Shown piece by piece: positions 17,399 through 27,198 of a stretch of DNA of 64,000 bases. The stretch lies in NCBI GenBank assembly GCA_021604865.1, contig BQJU01000018.1:1-64000 (forward strand). Direction: 5' to 3'. The position numbers and the translations under genes were made by a program. Source of the stretch: Saprospiraceae bacterium (GTDB lineage Bacteria > Bacteroidota > Bacteroidia > Chitinophagales > Saprospiraceae). Position 1 is the first letter of the stretch, and each line of letters begins with the position of its first letter. The notes under the pieces were generated by a model, which was not told where the DNA came from, did no database searches, and saw nothing but the letters and a program-made list of their open reading frames with translations.

Positions 17399-17776
17399 TT
17401 AATATTTTCCTTCCAGTCGATCGACATACTGCACATCACCCAGTCTGAATTTGATGGGAAATTTGACCGCATTTTCCAACTTTACCTCCAATCTACAGAA
17501 AAAAGCCATGTCTTCATAACACCCGGATTTCGGAAATTTTAGTGGTTCTTTCATCGTCGGCATTTGTTGTTTTTTGGCTTCAAGGCCATAAGTTGAGATT
17601 AGTCGGGGAAGATGAAGTAAATTGACGGATAGCAACGGATAAGGTATGGTAGTTTCCTTTCTCAATTCTACTAATGTTTTGCCGCCAATACAATAATTAC
17701 ATTGGGCTAGCAAACCGTTGGATAGCAACAGCAAAACAAAAAGGAACAAGGTTGGGAGTAGAATTTGATTTTTCAT
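17399..17776 (-). CDS. Hypothetical exported protein
   Basis: This is a 125-residue protein with a clear signal peptide (MKNQILLPTLFLFVLLLLSNG, cleavage after LLAQ). The mature part has four cysteines (CNYC, C at GCYED, FFCRLEV), which may form disulphides. It ends in a beta-rich segment (KFPIKFRLGDVQYVDRLEG). I recognise no family. The signal quality and conserved-looking pattern make it likely to be real. It is convergent with bshB1. Confidence 0.7.
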   Translation of the reverse strand: MKNQILLPTLFLFVLLLLSNGLLAQCNYCIGGKTLVELRKETTIPYPLLSVNLLHLPRLISTYGLEAKKQQMPTMKEPLKFPKSGCYEDMAFFCRLEVKLENAVKFPIKFRLGDVQYVDRLEGKY

Positions 17777-17839
17777 AACCTAAAGATAACACTAGAACCG
17801 AGGCAAAGGTTACGTCAAAAGTAACCTACCTTTTTGATA

Positions 17840-18976
17840 TCAACCCTTCTTCTTACTACCCGCATACAACTCAAACTGTACAAACCGGCATTCCAGGGCG
17901 CCATTATAGAGGACGAGTTTTTTAGAATGTTTCAAGCTGAATCGTTTTAGGGCCTCGTTATTGGAGGTGATAATCCAGACGGTATAACCGATGAAATTGT
18001 GTTTCAGGTGAGAACTAATCATATCATAAAGGCCACCAATATCGTCGGTAGACAACCGCTCATCGTAGGGTGGATTTATGATGATAATGCCCTTTTCAGA
18101 GGAAGCCTCCAGGCGTTCCAGTTTAGAACGTTTCAGATTGATTTTATCGGTAAGCTGTGCCGCTTCGATATTGTAGCGGGCAATACTAACGACCCGGAAA
18201 TCCATATCCGAGGCATAAATCTGGTAGTCAAAAGTACGGATACGGTCTTTGGCTTCCTTGACCACTGTATGCCAGAGGTCAGGCTGATAATTTTTCCAAT
18301 TCATAAAGCCAAATTCCTTTCGGTGGAGTAGGGGAGGAATGTTGTACGCAAAAAGTGCTGCTTCAGTAGCAATAGTCCCCGATCCGCACATAGGATCGAT
18401 AAAATCGCAATCGGCCTGCCAGCCGGAAAGTAACACCATACCGGCAGCCAATACTTCATTCATGGGGGCTTCACCTGATTCCCGGCGGTAACCGCGTTTG
18501 TGTAGCGTTTCGCCAGAACTATCCAATGCTACTGAACATTGATCCTGATTGATATGCAAGTTGACCCGCAAGGTGGGGTTGTGCACCCGTACATTGGGGC
18601 GTTTGCCAGTACGGTTGCGAAACTGGTCGACAATGGCATCTTTGGTTTTGAGCGCCGCATATTTGGAATGCGTAAAATAGGTAGAGTGCGTGGTACCATC
18701 AATAGCCAGCGTATCATCGACCGACATATATTTCGACCAGTCGATCTGGCTGATTTTTTTGTAGAGGTCATGCTCATTACGAGCTGTGAAATTAGCAATG
18801 GGTTGCAGAATGCGTAAGGCAGTACGCAATTCCAGGTTGGCACGATACAAAACCTTTAAATCCCCGGAAAATGCTACCGCCCGTTTTTTGATAGCTATAT
18901 TTTGGGCTCCTATGGAATTCAGTTCGTTGGCTAGTACCTCTTCCAGGCCTGCCATTGTTTTTGCTATTAGTTCCAA
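17840..18976 (-). CDS. THUMP-domain SAM-dependent RNA methyltransferase (RlmL-N-like)
   Basis: This is a 378-residue class I methyltransferase that methylates guanine N2 in RNA. The YcbY/RlmL N-half of E. coli acts on 23S rRNA G2445. The N-terminal THUMP domain is at about 45-155. The SAM motif DFIDPMCGSGTIATEA is at 191-206, and the catalytic NPPY is at 301-304 within INPPYDERL. The length equals the stand-alone form without the RlmK half. It is single on the minus strand. Confidence 0.92.
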   Translation of the reverse strand: MELIAKTMAGLEEVLANELNSIGAQNIAIKKRAVAFSGDLKVLYRANLELRTALRILQPIANFTARNEHDLYKKISQIDWSKYMSVDDTLAIDGTTHSTYFTHSKYAALKTKDAIVDQFRNRTGKRPNVRVHNPTLRVNLHINQDQCSVALDSSGETLHKRGYRRESGEAPMNEVLAAGMVLLSGWQADCDFIDPMCGSGTIATEAALFAYNIPPLLHRKEFGFMNWKNYQPDLWHTVVKEAKDRIRTFDYQIYASDMDFRVVSIARYNIEAAQLTDKINLKRSKLERLEASSEKGIIIINPPYDERLSTDDIGGLYDMISSHLKHNFIGYTVWIITSNNEALKRFSLKHSKKLVLYNGALECRFVQFELYAGSKKKG

Positions 18977-19055
18977 ATCTTTGTTTTTTGCAAAGGTAAG
19001 ATTTTAAAAGGATGGATTTAGGTTTTAGTATTTCCGGGCAATCCCCTCCAAAAAG

Positions 19056-19694
19056 CTATTTATCTGGTGTGTCGCAATCCACTGGCACGATGTCTGAAGC
19101 TTTGTCCACTAATATATTGCCATTGTATGCTTCCCCAAAACGATCCTTGTAGTAGGCTTCAATCACCAAATGGCTATAATGATCTCTTTTAGGGGAGAAT
19201 TTAAATTGATACTCCCGCCAATAGGAAGCAACTACCGGGACACTGAGGGCAAGGAGTTCAAGCTTTTCGCAGTTAGCATTGCCACCCCAAATGCGAATCA
19301 CTGCGGGGGTGTTATAATTAGCATCTTTATAGGTTATCCTGCTTGCACTATGGTAGCTTTGGGAACGGGCCAGATACAAAGAAAAGGTGTAACATTGCCC
19401 TTTTGACAATGCAGTGGAAAGGCGTTGCCCCACCTGTTCCCAGGTATCATTGTCTCTGACCACCAAACCAAGGTAAGTATTTCCATCAATGGCCGGTATA
19501 TTGACACCAAAGGCATCAGCTGGATGTGTATCGGGTGGAGATTCAAACTCCTGGCCGCAATTTTTCCAGCCGGTGGGAACATGGCCCGCCCTTGGCGTAT
19601 CTTCAAAAGACGGATTATTAAGCTGGATGGCTTTTTGGGCCTGGACGGCTCCACAAAAAAAGAGCATAAGAAAAAGATAGCGGAATTTTTTCAT
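19056..19694 (-). CDS. Exported NPSFED-type hypothetical protein
   Basis: This is a 212-residue secreted protein (signal ends CGAVQAQ). The mature part starts IQLNNPSFEDTPRAGHVPTGW, the beginning of a galactose-binding-like beta sandwich common in Bacteroidota surface proteins. It ends NGNILVDKASDIVPVDC. It is a tandem paralogue of the N-terminal two thirds of the next gene upstream (19743-20756): both share NPSFED, PPD.HP, GMVVRDN.T...GQRL, GQCY.F.LY.ARS and LI.EAYY. No C-terminal domain is present here. Ligand unknown. Confidence 0.78.
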   Translation of the reverse strand: MKKFRYLFLMLFFCGAVQAQKAIQLNNPSFEDTPRAGHVPTGWKNCGQEFESPPDTHPADAFGVNIPAIDGNTYLGLVVRDNDTWEQVGQRLSTALSKGQCYTFSLYLARSQSYHSASRITYKDANYNTPAVIRIWGGNANCEKLELLALSVPVVASYWREYQFKFSPKRDHYSHLVIEAYYKDRFGEAYNGNILVDKASDIVPVDCDTPDK

Positions 19695-19742
19695 TGGGAT
19701 AGACTTTTGATTTGGTTAGCAAAGCTTTTTGGAAAATACACC

Positions 19743-20756
19743 CTACCTCACCCGCAACAAAACCTCTCCCTCAACACTTCCTCCATCCCAAGGCTTCTTG
19801 CCATCCTTTTTTCTAAGTTTACGAATGGTGAAGCGTTTTGGGTTCAGTCCAGCCTGCATTAACATCTGTTGTAGACTAAGCATCCGGGTTTGAATACTGG
19901 TCTTATTCAGGCCACCAATAGCGAAAAGTAGTTTTTGTTTGGGATCGGCATCCAGCGATTTAACCAATTGCCAAATAAATTGATTCAGATAGTGGTCGTT
20001 GCCATTTTTGTCCTGGAAGTAGTGGGTTTCCAGTTGTTCCGTAATGGGATCGAAGCGGATACTGGCAACCAGTTGATCTATACTTGCAAGGGCATTTAGG
20101 TCGGGTAGCGTAGGGCGGCTGGAAGATTCGCAGGATTTAAGCATCATCAGGGGGGAAAGTTTGTCAATCAGTACGCTGCCATTGTAGGCATTCGGCCCAG
20201 TATAATAAGCTTCCAGAATCAGGTGATTGAAGGCTTCGGTCGCCTCAAATTGAAAATCATAGGCGGTCCATTCGGGATTTTCGATGGCTTGGCTTTCGCC
20301 CAATAAGACCCGTTCGATACAATTTTTTGTAGCTGCCCAAAGGCGGAGTTGGACCGGCTGATCAAACACAGCGAGCTGGTAGGTAGCACGGCTGATGCTT
20401 GAATATTCCAATGAGCGGGCAGCATATAGGCGGAACTGGTAACATTGGCCGGGGACCATTGGCTGGCGCAGTCGCTGACCAATAGATTCAACCGTGTTAT
20501 TGTCTCTGACCACCATGCCCACATAGGTGAACCCTTCGTGGGCTTCTTTGGTAACCTTAAACCAGCCTCCGGGATGAATATCGGGAGGCGTTTCATTGAC
20601 CGGGCCGCAAAAATACCAACCAAGTGGTAATTTCCCTATGCCAGGCATATCTTCAAAAGAAGGGTTCTGTAAAGGAATAAAATCAAGGGCTTGCTGACTG
20701 CGCAGGTTTAGACAGCAAGTAAATAACAGTACGAGAGGGAGTGACAATTTTCGCAT
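19743..20756 (-). CDS. Exported NPSFED-type protein with OmpA-like C-terminus
   Basis: This is a 337-residue protein from the ATG at 20756 (MRKLSLPLVLLFTCC); five residues upstream from the ATG at 20771 are not needed. Residues 20-220 are paralogous to the 19056 protein. From about 225 the sequence (ASIRFDPITEQLE, QLVKSLDADPKQKLLFAIGG, MQAGLNPKRFTIRKLR) has the spacing of an OmpA-type peptidoglycan-associated domain, but I see no exact motif, so this is tentative. The upstream small ORF (20759-20890) ends 2 bp before its start, suggesting translational coupling. Confidence 0.75.
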   Translation of the reverse strand: MRKLSLPLVLLFTCCLNLRSQQALDFIPLQNPSFEDMPGIGKLPLGWYFCGPVNETPPDIHPGGWFKVTKEAHEGFTYVGMVVRDNNTVESIGQRLRQPMVPGQCYQFRLYAARSLEYSSISRATYQLAVFDQPVQLRLWAATKNCIERVLLGESQAIENPEWTAYDFQFEATEAFNHLILEAYYTGPNAYNGSVLIDKLSPLMMLKSCESSSRPTLPDLNALASIDQLVASIRFDPITEQLETHYFQDKNGNDHYLNQFIWQLVKSLDADPKQKLLFAIGGLNKTSIQTRMLSLQQMLMQAGLNPKRFTIRKLRKKDGKKPWDGGSVEGEVLLRVR

Positions 20757-20758
20757 AG

Positions 20759-20890
20759 TTACATAGCGCATTTACCAACGCCGACAAAAATGGCAATCCA
20801 TATCAAGCCCTTTATCAAAAAAAAGAGAAATCCGGCAATGCCAAAACGGGCCAGCCAAGTTTTGAATTTGTTGTTGGTCTTTTCTTCCAT
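20759..20890 (-). CDS. Small single-pass membrane protein, 43 residues
   Basis: This is a short frame beginning MEEKTNNKFKTWLARFGIAG and continuing as one hydrophobic segment (FLFFLIKGLIWIAIFVGVG), then KCAM. The basic N-terminus and single helix give a membrane peptide with a cytosolic start. Similar short proteins (RFG.AGFLFFLIKGL) are widespread in Bacteroidota, in my recollection, without known function. It sits between the acyl-CoA carboxylase start region and the 20756 start, which lies 2 bp after its stop. Confidence 0.65.
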   Translation of the reverse strand: MEEKTNNKFKTWLARFGIAGFLFFLIKGLIWIAIFVGVGKCAM

Positions 20891-20916
20891 CACATTTCAT
20901 TAAGATCAAACGCGAA

Positions 20917-22548
20917 TCAGGTCTGGATCACACCCGGGTTGAATCGTTCAATTGGTGCGTTGCTGGCGGCTTTGATACCTTCGGAAATCCATTGGCGGGT
21001 ATCCAGCGGATTAATGATGGCATCCACCCAGAGGCGTGCGGCAGCATAATAAGGAGTAGTTTGCTGATCGTAGCGATCGGTAATTGTTTTGAGCCTTTCT
21101 GCTTCTTCTTCTGGTGTTAGCTCAACTTTTCCTTTCCGGGACGACATTTCGATTTGCAGCAATGTCTTGGCAGCTTGTGCCCCGCCCATTACGGCAATTT
21201 TGGCAGTAGGCCAGGCCACAATCAATCGTGGGTCATAAGCTTTGCCACACATGGCGTAATTGCCTGCTCCATAGGAGTTGCCCATCACGATGCTAAATTT
21301 TGGCACGGTGGAATTGGCAACGGCATTGACCATTTTTGCGCCGTCTTTGATGATGCCACCGTGTTCGGAACGTTTTCCTACCATAAAACCTGAGACGTCA
21401 TGTAAGAAAACCAATGGAATCTTCTTTTGGTTGCAATTGAGGATGAAACGAGCGGCTTTATCGGCGGAATCGGAGTAAATAACTCCGCCAAATTGCATTT
21501 CTCCGCTGGCACTTTTTACAACCTGTCGGGAATTGGCAACAATACCAACTGACCAACCGTCGATCCTGGCATAGGCACAGAGGATGGTTTTACCATAACC
21601 TTTTTTGTAATAAGTTAGTTTGGAATCATCCACAATTCTTTCCAGGATATCTTCCATCTTATATTGTACCGTCCGCGATTCGGGGAATATTTCCAGAATT
21701 TCATCCGGATCTTTTTTAGGCGGCAAGGCATCTACCCGATCGAAGCCGGCCTTTTCGAAATGACCGATTTTATCCACCAGATCACGGATGGTATCGAGAC
21801 AGGTGGGATCGTCGGGCATTTTGTAGTCGGTGACTCCTGAAATTTCGGATTGAGTAGTGGCTCCCCCTAAAGTCTCTTTGTCGACATTTTCGCCGATGGC
21901 TGCTTTGACCAGATAAGGGCCTGCCAAAAAGATAGAACCGGTGCCCTCAACGATCAGGGCTTCATCTGACATAATGGGTAAGTAGGCACCTCCGGCTACA
22001 CAACTGCCCATAATAGCCGAAATTTGTGGAATGCCCATACTCGACATGCGGGCGTTGTTGCGAAAAATGCGGCCGAAGTGTTCCTTATCGGGAAATATCT
22101 CATCCTGCATCGGCAAAAATACTCCGGCACTATCCACCAGGTAGATGATCGGCAGGCGATTCTCCATAGCAATTTCCTGTGCGCGTAAATTTTTCTTGCC
22201 CGTAATAGGAAACCAAGCCCCTGCTTTGACTGTAGCATCATTGGCCACAATCATACATTGCCGCCCACAAATATAACCAATCCCGGTAATGACTCCGCCA
22301 GCAGGACAACCGCCCTCATTGGGGTACATCTCGTAACCGGCAAAAGCGCCAAGTTCCAAAAAGATCGATTCTTTGTCTATTAGGTGGGCAATGCGTTCCC
22401 GGGCCGTCATTTTGCCCCGACTATGCAGCCTGTCTATCTTTTTTGCTCCGCCACCCTGATAGATTTCATCCAATCTATGCTGCATTTTAGCGAGGAGCAA
22501 TTTCATACTATCTTCGTTTTTACTTTTTTCCAGGTCTATTTTTGACAT
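20917..22548 (-). CDS. Acyl-CoA carboxylase, carboxyltransferase (beta) subunit
   Basis: This is a 543-residue biotin-dependent carboxyltransferase of the propionyl/methylcrotonyl-CoA carboxylase beta family. It moves CO2 from carboxybiotin to an acyl-CoA. The N-terminal crotonase-like half contains RERIAHLIDKESIFLELG and GGCPAGGVITGIGYI. The C-terminal half contains IPLVFLHDVSGFMVG, NSYGAGNYAMCGKAYDPR and PTAKIAVMGGAQAAKTL. The length suits methylcrotonyl-CoA (leucine breakdown) or geranyl-type subunits better than short propionyl forms. The biotin carboxylase alpha subunit is not adjacent, so the substrate is open. Confidence 0.92.
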   Translation of the reverse strand: MSKIDLEKSKNEDSMKLLLAKMQHRLDEIYQGGGAKKIDRLHSRGKMTARERIAHLIDKESIFLELGAFAGYEMYPNEGGCPAGGVITGIGYICGRQCMIVANDATVKAGAWFPITGKKNLRAQEIAMENRLPIIYLVDSAGVFLPMQDEIFPDKEHFGRIFRNNARMSSMGIPQISAIMGSCVAGGAYLPIMSDEALIVEGTGSIFLAGPYLVKAAIGENVDKETLGGATTQSEISGVTDYKMPDDPTCLDTIRDLVDKIGHFEKAGFDRVDALPPKKDPDEILEIFPESRTVQYKMEDILERIVDDSKLTYYKKGYGKTILCAYARIDGWSVGIVANSRQVVKSASGEMQFGGVIYSDSADKAARFILNCNQKKIPLVFLHDVSGFMVGKRSEHGGIIKDGAKMVNAVANSTVPKFSIVMGNSYGAGNYAMCGKAYDPRLIVAWPTAKIAVMGGAQAAKTLLQIEMSSRKGKVELTPEEEAERLKTITDRYDQQTTPYYAAARLWVDAIINPLDTRQWISEGIKAASNAPIERFNPGVIQT

Positions 22549-22606
22549 TCTTTACTTTTCTTTTGACACAATTATTGGCACTTTCAGCCTTTCAGTAATC
22601 CGATTT

Positions 22607-24043
22607 CTATTCCATGCGGAAGGCGTAATAATATTCGCCGGGATAATTTTCGTACACACCTTCCAGCATCACCTTGCCGCCTACATGTTCGAGTTTGGCG
22701 ATAAATTCTTCTACGTTACCAATGGCTGTATTGTCAATATGGGTAATCACAAATCCGGGATCCATATTGGTACGCTCCATTTTGCTACCTCGGTATATGC
22801 TGATAACTTTTACGCCGTTTGTCTTGAGGCGGCGCTTTTCCTCGCGGGTGAGGTTGCGCAATTCAAAACCTAGATCACGTAACACTTCGCCTTCTTTGGC
22901 AGTGACCACAGCAGTACTATTATTTTTGCCTTTCAAAATGACGTCAGCAGTGTATACTTTGCCTTTTCGAATGTATTCAAGGGTTACACTATTGCCGGGG
23001 CGGTAACGACCAACCAGTTCCTGCATCTCTGGCAATGTTTCCGTGCGTACCCCATTGATGCCAATGATTACGTCATCTTTCTGAAGGCCTGCGTCATCCG
23101 CGCCACTACCTGGAGTTACCCGCTCAATATAGACTCCTTCGACAGCAGGCAGGTTCAGGTCTTCGGCTAGCTCATTAGTCACTTTGTCGATAAATACGCC
23201 AAGGACGCCACGTTGCACTGTACCGTAATCGCGCAAATCTTTGATGACTTTACGCACCAGATTGGCCGGAACGGCAAAAGAATACCCTTCATATCGACCC
23301 GATCGGGTGATAATGGCTGTATTAATACCCACCAGCTCCCCATTGGTATTGACCAATGCGCCTCCACTATTACCGGGATTGACGGCCGCATCAGTCTGAA
23401 TAAACGATTCAATGCGGTCTTGTCCTTCAAGAATTTCAATACTTCGCCCCTTGGCACTAACAATACCAGCAGTGACGGTAGAGGATAAATCGAAAGGGTT
23501 ACCTACTGCCAGTACCCATTCTCCAATCATAACAGAATCAGAATTGCCAAAATCCAGGAAGGGCAATTTTTTGCCTTTTATTCTTATTAGAGCGAGATCA
23601 GTGGAAGGATCGGTGCCAATAATTTCGGCACTGAATTCTCGTTGATCGGCCAGTGTGACTTCAATTTCTCCTCCATCTTCGATAACGTGATTATTGGTTA
23701 CAATGAAACCATCGGCAGAAATAATTACGCCGGACCCGGAAGAAGAACCGTAAGTCCCATTTTGCCAAAAGTCGAAGGAGCTTCCCTCCTGGTAGGTGCG
23801 AATATTGACGACAGCTGGTGTAACTGCTGTGGCCGCTGCTGTGAAATCAGTAGGTGCCGAGGACAAAAAGGTACGAGGCCGTATAGCATCAAGCGGGTCG
23901 TCATTATAATTGGTATAACGCGCCGGAACGGTTTCCCGAATGACAACTTCTCTGGGAGTTTCAAAAAATTTATATAGAAAAACGGCTAAAAATGCACTAA
24001 CTAATGAAGTGGCAGCCATTAAAACGAAATGCTTTTTTGTCAT
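22607..24043 (-). CDS. HtrA/Deg-family periplasmic serine protease
   Basis: This is a 478-residue envelope protease for misfolded proteins. A signal or anchor helix lies at 7-25. The trypsin-like domain has the complete triad: H119 in TNNHVIE, D149 in DPSTDLALI and S226 in NPGNSGGALVN. A first PDZ domain runs from about 280 (RGVLGVFIDKV, GSGADDAGLQKDDVIIGINGV). A second, more divergent one from about 385 carries GFVITHIDNTAI. It is a single gene on the minus strand, with a gap of 279 bp before the divergent dapF unit. Confidence 0.95.
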   Translation of the reverse strand: MTKKHFVLMAATSLVSAFLAVFLYKFFETPREVVIRETVPARYTNYNDDPLDAIRPRTFLSSAPTDFTAAATAVTPAVVNIRTYQEGSSFDFWQNGTYGSSSGSGVIISADGFIVTNNHVIEDGGEIEVTLADQREFSAEIIGTDPSTDLALIRIKGKKLPFLDFGNSDSVMIGEWVLAVGNPFDLSSTVTAGIVSAKGRSIEILEGQDRIESFIQTDAAVNPGNSGGALVNTNGELVGINTAIITRSGRYEGYSFAVPANLVRKVIKDLRDYGTVQRGVLGVFIDKVTNELAEDLNLPAVEGVYIERVTPGSGADDAGLQKDDVIIGINGVRTETLPEMQELVGRYRPGNSVTLEYIRKGKVYTADVILKGKNNSTAVVTAKEGEVLRDLGFELRNLTREEKRRLKTNGVKVISIYRGSKMERTNMDPGFVITHIDNTAIGNVEEFIAKLEHVGGKVMLEGVYENYPGEYYYAFRME

Positions 24044-24322
24044 CTTATTCGGGAATTATTCAGCATGTAAAATAAACAAAGTCGGTTGATTAAACAACGA
24101 GTATTAACAGAATAACGTCACAATAACAGTTTTGCGTTTACTTCAGCTTAAAATCGCCCAAATAATTTCCCTAATTTTGTGGGGAGACGAGGTTTTAGGA
24201 GGGCGCACTAGGGAGTGTACGAGAAAGTGTGTTTTTTTCACAACAGAGACGCGGGGAACGCGGAGTTTTTCGGGGCAATTTATTGAAATTCAATTTTTTC
24301 ATGCACTTAAACCTAATTCATC

Positions 24323-24550
24323 ATGAGTGAAGAGAATAAAGATCAAGAAGAGGAGTATGTCGGCAACCTGTTTAGTTGGCGATTTTCATTGTTTGGCCTG
24401 GCGTTAATCCTGGTATTAATTGGAATCATGGCCTATCGGCATTATAGCTTGGGCGTGCCCTTTGGGTTTAGTGAAGATGCTAAAATCGAAGTGATTCCCG
24501 ATTCTTTATTAAAACCGGAAACTCCAGAAACGCTGGATACATTAGAATAA
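24323..24550 (+). CDS. Small membrane protein upstream of dapF
   Basis: This is a 75-residue protein. An acidic N-terminus (MSEENKDQEEEYVGN) is followed by one membrane segment at about 22-41 (LFGLALILVLIGIMAYRHY) and an acidic, Pro/Thr-rich C-terminus (KPETPETLDTLE). It lies 6 bp before dapF and is probably co-transcribed with it. No family is recognised. The preceding 279 bp holds a CACAGAGACGCGG-type low-complexity stretch (24240-24265) and no gene. Confidence 0.68.
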   Translation: MSEENKDQEEEYVGNLFSWRFSLFGLALILVLIGIMAYRHYSLGVPFGFSEDAKIEVIPDSLLKPETPETLDTLE

Positions 24551-24556
24551 ACAAAG

Positions 24557-25345
24557 ATGCAGTTATCATTTTTTAAATACCAGGGTACAGGCAACGATTT
24601 TGTCATGATCGACAATAGAAAGCCGGTGCGGTCAGCATGGCAGCCGGCCATAGTGAGTAAGCTATGTGACCGCCGTTTTGGTATTGGAGCGGATGGATTG
24701 ATCCTTTTGCAGGAACATCCCGATTACGATTTTCAAATGGTTTATTTCAATGCCGATGGCCGGGAGGGGAGTATGTGTGGTAATGGCGGTCGTTGTGTAG
24801 TCGCTTTTGCCCGGTTTCTCGGTCTGATAGAAGATCGTTGTTCCTTTCTGGCAGCTGATGGCCCGCATGAAGCCCGAATCCGAGCGGATCAATGGGTGGA
24901 ATTACAGATGAGTGAAGTCACTGACATTGAGAAAGGCCCCGATTTTTACTACCTGAATACAGGCTCTCCGCATTACATAACATTTGTGCCTACTATTGAT
25001 GCTATTGATGTAGTTGGTAAAGGACGGGCTGTGCGGTATTCCGATCGTTTTAAACAGGAAGGTACGAATGTCAATTTTGTACAAACCACTTCCGACGGTA
25101 TTACCGTGGCAACCTATGAACGGGGTGTTGAAGCCGAAACCCTATCCTGTGGAACAGGCGTGACGGCAGCAGCTATTGCTTATCACCAACAATATCCTTC
25201 TGAAGCAAATGGCTCCGTAAAGGTACAAACCAAAGGCGGCCAACTTGAAGTTCGTTTTTCTGTAAAGGAAACGGGATACAGGGATGTGTGGTTATGTGGA
25301 TTAACTCAGCAGGTATTTAAAGGAAATATTGACCTAAAAAATTAA
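24557..25345 (+). CDS. dapF: Diaminopimelate epimerase
   Basis: The enzyme converts LL- to meso-diaminopimelate for lysine and peptidoglycan. It is 262 residues with the two catalytic cysteines of the cofactor-independent racemase fold: C74 in [10 protein letters not shown] and C198 in [11 protein letters not shown]. The N-terminus [16 protein letters not shown] and [11 protein letters not shown] are diagnostic. It is 6 bp after the small membrane protein gene and 49 bp before the threonine aldolase gene, so the three probably form one transcript. Confidence 0.97.
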   Translation: MQLSFFKYQGTGNDFVMIDNRKPVRSAWQPAIVSKLCDRRFGIGADGLILLQEHPDYDFQMVYFNADGREGSMCGNGGRCVVAFARFLGLIEDRCSFLAADGPHEARIRADQWVELQMSEVTDIEKGPDFYYLNTGSPHYITFVPTIDAIDVVGKGRAVRYSDRFKQEGTNVNFVQTTSDGITVATYERGVEAETLSCGTGVTAAAIAYHQQYPSEANGSVKVQTKGGQLEVRFSVKETGYRDVWLCGLTQQVFKGNIDLKN

Positions 25346-25394
25346 AACAGAAGGCTTTAACGCTCCAAACAGGTCCTTAAAATGCTTATAAATA

Positions 25395-26414
25395 ATGGAA
25401 ATTAATCTGACTAGCGATACCGTTACCCGGCCCACTCCCGGCATGTTGGAGGCGATGATGGCGGCCAAAGTGGGCGATGATGTATTTGGCGAAGACCCGA
25501 CAGTAAATGCTCTTGAAGCCAAAATAGCGGCACTGTTCAACAAAGAGGCTGCGCTTTTTTGCCCTTCGGGTACAATGACCAACCAGATCGCCATCAAAAC
25601 CCATACTCAACCTTTGGATGAGATGATTTGTGACGAATATTCACATGTGTATCAATACGAAACCGGTGGGTATAGTTTTAATTCAGGTATTGGGGTCAAT
25701 CTGATTCAGGGAAGCAATGGTAAGATTACTGCTGAACAAGTAGCGGCGGCAATAAAACCAGTTTACGACTGGTTACCTTTGAGTCGTCTGGTCGTTTTAG
25801 AGAATACCTGCAATAAAGGTGGCGGTAGTTATTATACCATTGAAGAATTGGCACCCATTAGCCAATTATGCAGGGAGCGCGACTTACGCATCCACCTAGA
25901 TGGAGCTCGACTTTTTAATGCTTTAGTAGAAACGGGGGAGTCGACACAGGATATCGGGCCCTTATTTGATAGCATTTCCATTTGTTTGTCCAAGGGGTTA
26001 GGTGCACCGGTTGGTTCCTTGTTGATTGGTAATGCAGCCTTCATCCGACAAGCGAGACGCATCCGAAAAGTAATGGGTGGAGGCATGCGACAATCAGGAT
26101 TTCTGGCAGCAGCCGGGATTTATGCATTAGACCATCAGGTGGATCGTTTGAAGGAAGATAATGATCACGCTAAAAAATTGGGAAAGGTTTTGACGGAATT
26201 GCCTTATGTCGCGATGGTGCGTCCGGTACAATCCAATATTGTCATTTTTGATCTGAATGCGCCAGAAGATAGCGCTTCGTTTTTGGAAAAACTGGCAGCA
26301 AAAAAAGTCAAAGCTGTTGCCTTTGGTCCGCAAACTATTCGCTTTGTGACCCATTTGGAAGTCAGCGAGCTTATGATTGATCGGACTATTGAGGTATTAA
26401 GAAGTTTAAGCTAG
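25395..26414 (+). CDS. ltaE: Low-specificity L-threonine aldolase
   Basis: This is a PLP enzyme that cleaves L-threonine or allo-threonine to glycine and acetaldehyde. It is 339 residues of fold-type I. It starts [19 protein letters not shown], then [34 protein letters not shown] with the PLP-contacting D169, and the Schiff-base lysine K200 in [12 protein letters not shown]. Activity toward beta-phenylserine or D-isomers cannot be excluded. It is downstream of dapF in the same orientation, and its stop is 3 bp from the convergent bifunctional-nuclease gene. Confidence 0.92.
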   Translation: MEINLTSDTVTRPTPGMLEAMMAAKVGDDVFGEDPTVNALEAKIAALFNKEAALFCPSGTMTNQIAIKTHTQPLDEMICDEYSHVYQYETGGYSFNSGIGVNLIQGSNGKITAEQVAAAIKPVYDWLPLSRLVVLENTCNKGGGSYYTIEELAPISQLCRERDLRIHLDGARLFNALVETGESTQDIGPLFDSISICLSKGLGAPVGSLLIGNAAFIRQARRIRKVMGGGMRQSGFLAAAGIYALDHQVDRLKEDNDHAKKLGKVLTELPYVAMVRPVQSNIVIFDLNAPEDSASFLEKLAAKKVKAVAFGPQTIRFVTHLEVSELMIDRTIEVLRSLS

Positions 26415-26417
26415 CGC

Positions 26418-27014
26418 CTACTGTCTTTCTTTGCGTTTTTTTAATTCATCCCGGATTTCAGCGGCACGTTCGTAGTTTTCTTCGGCCAGCACTTCTTCTA
26501 ATAATTTTTGCAACGCATCATCGGAATAGGAAGACAACGCACTGCCACGGGGTATGGGCGTGCTCTCTTCTACAGTGACACCTTCCCCTACCTCTTCTTC
26601 GGTTTCTTCAAGTACCACACCTGCCGCATCAAGGATAAATTCGTAGGTATAGACCGGACAATTGAAACGCACTGCCAATGCGAGTGCATCACTCGTTCGG
26701 GAATCTATTTCAATCAACTCTCCATCTTTCAGGCAAACCAGGCGGGCATAGAAAATGCCATCCAACAGGTTGTTAATGATGACTTCCTTGAGGTCAATAT
26801 TAAAAGTTTCCAGCGTATTCTTAAACAGATCGTGCGTTAAAGGACGGTTAGGAGTCATTCTTTCCATTGCCACAGCAATAGCTTGTGCTTCAAAGCTGCC
26901 AATTACAATCGGCAATCTTCGAGAACCATCCTTTTCTCCCAAAACTACGGCATAATTATGTGATTGTGCCACGCTATGGGAAAGGGCAACTATATCTAAG
27001 GTTATCTTTCTCAT
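26418..27014 (-). CDS. Bifunctional nuclease family protein (DUF151) with UVR motif
   Basis: This is a 198-residue protein. Residues 1-130 form the BFN/DUF151 domain, with VVLGEKDGSRRLPIVIGSFEAQAIA, RPLTHDLFKNTL and IDSRTSDALALAVRFNCPVY. Residues 162-197 are a UvrB/UvrC-type helical motif (LQKLLEEVLAEENYERAAEIRDELKKR). Plant and mycobacterial relatives degrade RNA and DNA. This two-domain form is standard in Bacteroidota. Confidence 0.92.
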   Translation of the reverse strand: MRKITLDIVALSHSVAQSHNYAVVLGEKDGSRRLPIVIGSFEAQAIAVAMERMTPNRPLTHDLFKNTLETFNIDLKEVIINNLLDGIFYARLVCLKDGELIEIDSRTSDALALAVRFNCPVYTYEFILDAAGVVLEETEEEVGEGVTVEESTPIPRGSALSSYSDDALQKLLEEVLAEENYERAAEIRDELKKRKERQ

Positions 27015-27198
27015 AAATTCTAAAAGTAAATCATCTTACACAACAAACGATAAAGCGTAGAGGTTGTCTGATTGTTGCTGGATTTTAGAGCTTGATTATT
27101 TTTGGCCGTAGAGCTGCAAACCTCAATTATTTCCTTGAAACAAGCTCTAAGCGGGCACAAAAGTAACAATTCCTAGGCAAAACACACCAGAATTTAAC

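Noticed and set aside
24132-24326. 64-residue frame before the small membrane protein gene
   Set aside because: It covers a CACAGAGACGCGG-type intergenic low-complexity stretch common in Bacteroidota genomes; there is no domain.
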